A stretch of 17,539 nucleotides of DNA from Planctomycetales bacterium (GTDB taxonomy: Bacteria; Planctomycetota; Planctomycetia; Pirellulales; Thermoguttaceae), in the NCBI GenBank assembly GCA_007119795.1, contig SKOZ01000029.1, positions 1 to 17,539 on the forward strand. The letters are read 5' to 3'. Every line of letters starts with the position of its first letter. Within the stretch, counting starts at the first letter, position 1. Position numbers and translations under genes: made by a program. Positions 14,325-17,539 of the stretch are shown in pieces. Under the pieces are notes generated by a model. It was given only the letters and a program-made list of their open reading frames with translations. It was not told where the DNA came from and ran no database searches.

Positions 14325-14795
14325 ATGAACAACGAGGTCACCTGCGAACCGCTCTGCCTGCCCGCGCCCGAGCCGCCCGCGGCCGCCGAGGAGGTCCGTG
14401 CCCAGGTTTGGGGGCTTCTCTCCGCCCTCTACCCGCGCAACGACCTCGCCGAACGGCGCCGCCAGCAGCGCTATCCCTTCCCGTACCTCGTCCATCTCAC
14501 TCCCGTGGCACGCGACGGCTGCACCGCATTCGGGGAACCCATCGTCGTTGTGGGCAAGCACATCTCGGAACAGGGCCTCGGCTTCTACCACCCCAAGCCG
14601 CTTCCCCACCGGCGGATGATCGCCTCCCTCGAGGCCGGCCGGGGGCGGTGGATCGGTTTCCTCATCGACATTTCCTGGTGCCGCTTCACCCGTCAGGGCT
14701 GGTACGAGAGCGGCGGCCGCTTTCTCGAAGCTGCGCTCTCCCCGCTGGAAGACGAGATGGCACCCGGCCAAGGCGCGGTCGGTCCCGAGCCGTAG
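14325..14795 (+). CDS. PilZ-domain-like protein
   Basis: The 156-residue soluble protein has a PilZ-like core at about residues 44-130. It contains the basic RRRQQR motif (44-49) corresponding to the RxxxR cyclic-di-GMP motif, followed by YPFPYLVHLTP, and then VVVGKHISEQGLGFYHPKPLP, in which ISEQGLGF matches the second motif (D/N-x-S-x-x-G) except that His79 replaces the Asp or Asn. The remainder (IGFLIDISWCRFTRQGWYESGGRFL) fits the closing beta strands. PilZ domains bind cyclic di-GMP and act in motility, adhesion or polysaccharide control; binding is uncertain here because of the His. The ATG at 14325 has AGAGGAA about 8 bases upstream. A strong hairpin follows at 14873-14907, suggesting a single-gene transcript. 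Confidence 0.72.
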   Translation: MNNEVTCEPLCLPAPEPPAAAEEVRAQVWGLLSALYPRNDLAERRRQQRYPFPYLVHLTPVARDGCTAFGEPIVVVGKHISEQGLGFYHPKPLPHRRMIASLEAGRGRWIGFLIDISWCRFTRQGWYESGGRFLEAALSPLEDEMAPGQGAVGPEP

Positions 14796-14872
14796 GCAGG
14801 TGCGTTGGTGGCGGGTGACCGGAGCCGCGTTACCACGAGGCGCCGGCTCGACGTCCCTGCGACTCGGTCGCT

Positions 14873-14907
14873 GCGACCCCCGCCGTTCCCCTCCGGGGCG
14901 GGGTCGC
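14873..14907 (+). terminator. strong GC hairpin after the PilZ-like gene
   Basis: Positions 14873-14884 pair with 14897-14907: GCGACCCC with GGGGTCGC, extended by GCC/GGC around one bulged C, giving an 11-bp stem with a 12-base loop. It lies 78 bases after the stop codon and 25 before the next promoter. It has no T-run, so it is terminator-like rather than a textbook intrinsic terminator. Confidence 0.42.
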
Positions 14908-14931
14908 CTCCATTCGCCTTGCCCCCGACCA

Positions 14932-14959
14932 TTGACGGAGCGCTCCGAGCGGCTATACC
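14932..14959 (+). promoter_or_regulatory. promoter of first GGT-family copy
   Basis: TTGACG (14932-14937; 5/6), 16 bases, TATACC (14954-14959; 4/6), 48 bases before the ATG. The spacer contains the perfect 12-bp palindrome CGGAGCGCTCCG (14936-14947). The element is conserved upstream of the second copy, which supports it. Confidence 0.5.
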
Positions 14960-15007
14960 AGTGGGTAATCACCACCTCGCCACGCCGGACACGCGAAAGG
15001 ACGACCG

Positions 15008-16672
15008 ATGCGCCACTTGCTCCCTGCGGCTCTGATCATGACAGCATCCTTCGCCGCCCACGCCGCCGCAGACGAGATCGGCTGGCACGCCTCCGGTCAA
15101 GGCGGCGCCGTAGCTGCGGGGGATAGCGCCGCCGTGGCGGCGGGCATCCGCCTCCTGGAAGACGGCGGCAACGCCGCCGACGCCGCCGCCGCGACCCTGC
15201 TTGCTCTGGCAGTGACCGATTACGGCATGTTCGCCATCGGCGGCGAGATCCCCCTGCTCATCTACGACGCCCGGCGCGGAGAGGTCAAGTCGCTCTCCGG
15301 CGTCGGCGCGGCGCCGCTGGATGAGGAAGCCATCGAGTGGTACTACGAGCACGGCATCCCCACCACCGGCAGCATGAAGGCCGCGCCGGTGCCGGGCGCC
15401 ATCGACCTCTGCGTCACGCTCCTGCGGCTCTACGGCACGCGCTCCTTCGAAGAGGCGGTCGCCCCCACGCTCACCCTGCTCGACGCCGGCGGCGAAGACT
15501 GGTACGCCCCCCTGGCTGTCACACTCCGCAAGCTCGTCGAGGCCGAGCAGGAGGCTTCGGGGACCCGCGAGGAGAAGCTCCAGGCCGCACGCGACCGCTT
15601 CTACCTCGGCGACGTCGCCGACGAACTGGAGGCCTGGTACATCGAGACCGGCTCCTTCCTCCGCAAGCGCGATCTGGCGGCGCACCGCACGCTCGTCGAG
15701 GATCCGGTCGCGGTCGAGTACCGCGGCTACCGGGTCTACAAGTGCGGTCCCTGGACGCAGGGGCCGGTGCTCTGCCAGACGCTGCGTCTGCTCGAAGGTT
15801 TCGACCTGGCCGCGATGGGCCACCTCTCGCCCGACTACGTCCACACCGTGGTCGAGGCCCTCAAGCTGGGCTTCGCCGACCGCGACGCCTATTACGGCGA
15901 CCCGCGCTTCGTCGACGTCCCCTTTGCGGCGCTCTTTTCCGACGAATACACGGCCCTCCGGCGGCCGCTGATCGACATGGACCGCGCCGCCCTCGACCGG
16001 CGGCCGGGCGATCCCTATGGCATGGCGCCGCTGCGGGAGGATGCAAGCGGTGGCGGGCCGGGCCAGCCGGTTCCCGTGCAGGATACGACCACCTCCGTGG
16101 TCGCCGATCGCTGGGGGAACGTCGTCGCGGCCACGCCGAGCGCCAATCTGGCCACCAACCGGCCCGGCCCGCTGGGCGTTACTCATGGGAACCGCGTCCG
16201 CTCCCTGAACACGAACCCCGACCATCCCAACCGCCTCCAGCCGGGCAAGCGCCCCCGCATCACGCTCACCCCGACCCTCGTAACCCGCGACGGCAAGCCG
16301 GTGCTGGCCGTCAGCGTGGCCGGCGGCGACCTCCAGGACCAGACGACGCTCAACGTGCTCCTCAATCATTTCGAGTTCGGCATGACGCCCGCCGAGGCCG
16401 TCACGGCGCGGCGCTTCAGCACCGGCCACCAGGAGAACTCCTTCGATCCGAATCCCGACCGCGCCGCCACCATGAACGCGCCGGGCGAGCTCCAACTCCA
16501 GCGAGGGATCGAGAGCGCAACGGCCGACGCCCTCGCCCGTCGCGGCCACGAGGTGGAGACCACTGCCGGGCCGATCGGCCACCCGGTGATGCTCTACCTG
16601 GACCACGCCACCGGCACCGCCTACGCGGCCGGCGACCCGCAGGCGCGGCGCCACGCCGCGACCCTGGACTAA
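15008..16672 (+). CDS. gamma-glutamyltransferase-family Ntn hydrolase, copy 1
   Basis: The 554-residue precursor has a Sec signal (residues 1-21, ending AAHAAA) and the full GGT fold, so it should act outside the cytoplasmic membrane. The family cleaves itself at a Thr that then becomes the nucleophile; here this is Thr360 in PVPVQDTTTSVVADRWGN, in register with the canonical T-T-H-x-S-V-V-D-x-x-G-N. The C-terminal part has SVAGGDLQDQTTLNVLLNHF and GMTPAEAVTARRF, both typical. Three canonical features are changed: the His two residues after the nucleophile is Thr362; the RETAP segment that binds the glutamyl carboxylate is GVGAAP (98-103), without Arg; and the Ser-Ser before M-x-P is Ile418-Thr419. 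The real substrate may therefore not be a gamma-glutamyl compound such as glutathione. AAAGGA lies 6 bases before the ATG. A near-identical gene follows at 16869. Confidence 0.92.
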   Translation: MRHLLPAALIMTASFAAHAAADEIGWHASGQGGAVAAGDSAAVAAGIRLLEDGGNAADAAAATLLALAVTDYGMFAIGGEIPLLIYDARRGEVKSLSGVGAAPLDEEAIEWYYEHGIPTTGSMKAAPVPGAIDLCVTLLRLYGTRSFEEAVAPTLTLLDAGGEDWYAPLAVTLRKLVEAEQEASGTREEKLQAARDRFYLGDVADELEAWYIETGSFLRKRDLAAHRTLVEDPVAVEYRGYRVYKCGPWTQGPVLCQTLRLLEGFDLAAMGHLSPDYVHTVVEALKLGFADRDAYYGDPRFVDVPFAALFSDEYTALRRPLIDMDRAALDRRPGDPYGMAPLREDASGGGPGQPVPVQDTTTSVVADRWGNVVAATPSANLATNRPGPLGVTHGNRVRSLNTNPDHPNRLQPGKRPRITLTPTLVTRDGKPVLAVSVAGGDLQDQTTLNVLLNHFEFGMTPAEAVTARRFSTGHQENSFDPNPDRAATMNAPGELQLQRGIESATADALARRGHEVETTAGPIGHPVMLYLDHATGTAYAAGDPQARRHAATLD

Positions 16673-16793
16673 CGAACCACCGGAGTTGGTGGGCGGTTGG
16701 TGGCTGCCGGTCGCGCGCCCCGGACCGAACCACCACGGTGCGCGGCAAGGGTACCTGGGAGCCGAGGGGGCGTGCGCTCTCGGCACTCGACCA

Positions 16794-16820
16794 TTGACGG
16801 GCCCGTCGAGGCGCTATACC
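16794..16820 (+). promoter_or_regulatory. promoter of second GGT-family copy
   Basis: TTGACG (16794-16799), 15 bases, TATACC (16815-16820), 48 bases before the second ATG. The spacer has the perfect 12-bp palindrome GACGGGCCCGTC (16796-16807), different in sequence from the palindrome in copy 1 and one base shorter in spacing. Confidence 0.48.
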
Positions 16821-16868
16821 AGTAGGGAATCACCACCTTGCCAGGCCGGATACACGAAAGGACAACCG

Positions 16869-17539
16869 ATGCGCCACTTGCTCCTTGCGGCTCTGATCCT
16901 CACAGCACCCCTCGCCGGCCGGGCCGCCGCAGACGAGATCGGCTGGCACGCTTCCGGTCGAGGCGGCGCCGTAGCTGCGGGGGATAGCGCCGCCGTGGCG
17001 GCGGGCATCCGCCTCTTGGAAGACGGCGGCAACGCGGCCGACGCCGCGGCCGCCACGCTCCTCGCCCTGGCGGTGACCGATTACGGCACCTACGGCTTCG
17101 CCATCGGCGGCGAGATCCCCCTCTTGATCTACGATGCCCAGCGGCAAGAAGTCAAAGTCCTCTCCGGCGTGGGCGCCGCGCCGCTGGACGAGGAGGCCAT
17201 TGCCTGGTACTACGAGCACGGCATCCCCACCACCGGCAGCATGAAGGCCGCGCCGGTGCCCGGCGCCATCGACCTCTGCGTCACGCTCCTGCAGCGCTAC
17301 GGCACGCGCTCCTTCGAGGAAGCGGTCGATCCCGCCCTCGCCATCCTCGATGCCGGCGGCGAAGACTGGTACGCCGCCCTGGCTGTCACACTCCGCAAGC
17401 TCGTCGAGGCCGAGCAGAAGGCCGCGGGCACCCGCGAGGAAAAGCTCCAGGCCGCACGCGACCGCTTCTACATTGGTGATATTGCCGACGAATTGGAGGC
17501 CTGGTACATCGAGACCGGCTCCTTCCTCCGCAAGCGCGA
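16869..17539 (+). CDS. gamma-glutamyltransferase-family Ntn hydrolase, copy 2 (cut by window end)
   Basis: The frame is open from the ATG at 16869 to the last base, giving 223 residues without a stop, so the gene continues beyond the window. Compared with copy 1, I count 23 substitutions and one two-residue insertion over the 221 comparable residues, about 90% identity. The signal peptide is the most changed part. The insertion falls at residues 72-77, where copy 1 has DYGMFAIGG and copy 2 DYGTYGFAIGG. The GVGAAP segment (no Arg) is retained. AAAGGA lies 6 bases before the ATG, as in copy 1. The nucleophile region is not in view, so whether this copy is active cannot be judged. The duplication looks fairly recent and in-frame changes are spread out, as expected when both copies are kept. 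Confidence 0.92.
   Translation, partial: MRHLLLAALILTAPLAGRAAADEIGWHASGRGGAVAAGDSAAVAAGIRLLEDGGNAADAAAATLLALAVTDYGTYGFAIGGEIPLLIYDAQRQEVKVLSGVGAAPLDEEAIAWYYEHGIPTTGSMKAAPVPGAIDLCVTLLQRYGTRSFEEAVDPALAILDAGGEDWYAALAVTLRKLVEAEQKAAGTREEKLQAARDRFYIGDIADELEAWYIETGSFLRKR

Larger units (their letters stand above)
14926..17539 (+). repeat. tandem duplication of a promoter-plus-gene unit
   Basis: The unit begins at CGACCATTGACGG (14926-14938) and recurs at 16788-16800, a period of 1862 bases. Homology covers the promoter, the leader with the AAAGGA ribosome binding site, and the coding region as far as the window goes. Upstream of CGACC the two copies do not match, so the copy junction lies just before the -35 element. 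Confidence 0.88.

Noticed and set aside
1..17539. CRISPR arrays, tRNA or rRNA genes, transposases, phage genes, defence systems
   Set aside because: I looked for regular direct repeats, cloverleaf ends and family motifs on both strands and found none.

Overview
The window is GC-rich DNA that most likely comes from a planctomycete, probably the order Pirellulales. The pointers are a DUF1559 pseudopilin-like protein with its H-X9-DG tail, an aspartate kinase with four ACT domains, a fused AroD-AroE enzyme, a PilZ-like protein of a type familiar from this phylum, and many genes without a clear Shine-Dalgarno site. The taxonomic call is inference from gene content, not from a marker gene.

Layout. 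Positions 2-88 hold the tail of a membrane protein. Positions 124-1125 (minus) encode a DUF1559 protein. Positions 1569-5960 (minus) form an aspartate-family block: hom, a phosphoglycerate-mutase-like gene that is probably the homoserine kinase of the block, and lysC. Between lysC and the mutase-like gene lies a 91-base spacer with 7-base periodicity. rimI (6375-6893, plus) faces away from hom and converges on coaX (7051-7839, minus), which sits just downstream of a fetB-like permease gene (7853-8722, minus). Then come aroDE, aroK and a prepilin peptidase gene on the plus strand (8962-12399), the last two overlapping. After a 429-base spacer come a secreted transglutaminase-like/TPR protein (12829-14055), a PilZ-like protein (14325-14795), and two tandem copies of a gamma-glutamyltransferase-family gene (15008-16672 and 16869 to the window end), each with its own copy of the promoter.

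How the genes work together. LysC, the mutase-like protein and Hom would carry aspartate towards threonine; threonine synthase and aspartate-semialdehyde dehydrogenase are not in the window. AroDE and AroK cover three consecutive shikimate-pathway steps. The prepilin peptidase is the expected processing enzyme for proteins like the DUF1559 product at the other end of the window.

I see no CRISPR array, phage, insertion sequence, toxin-antitoxin or defence system, and no RNA gene. The most unusual items are the recent tandem duplication of the Ntn-hydrolase gene with changed substrate-site residues and different palindromes in its duplicated promoters, the heptamer-periodic intergenic repeat, the cysteine-free prepilin peptidase with a long insertion, and a palindromic operator-like site at 12651-12670.
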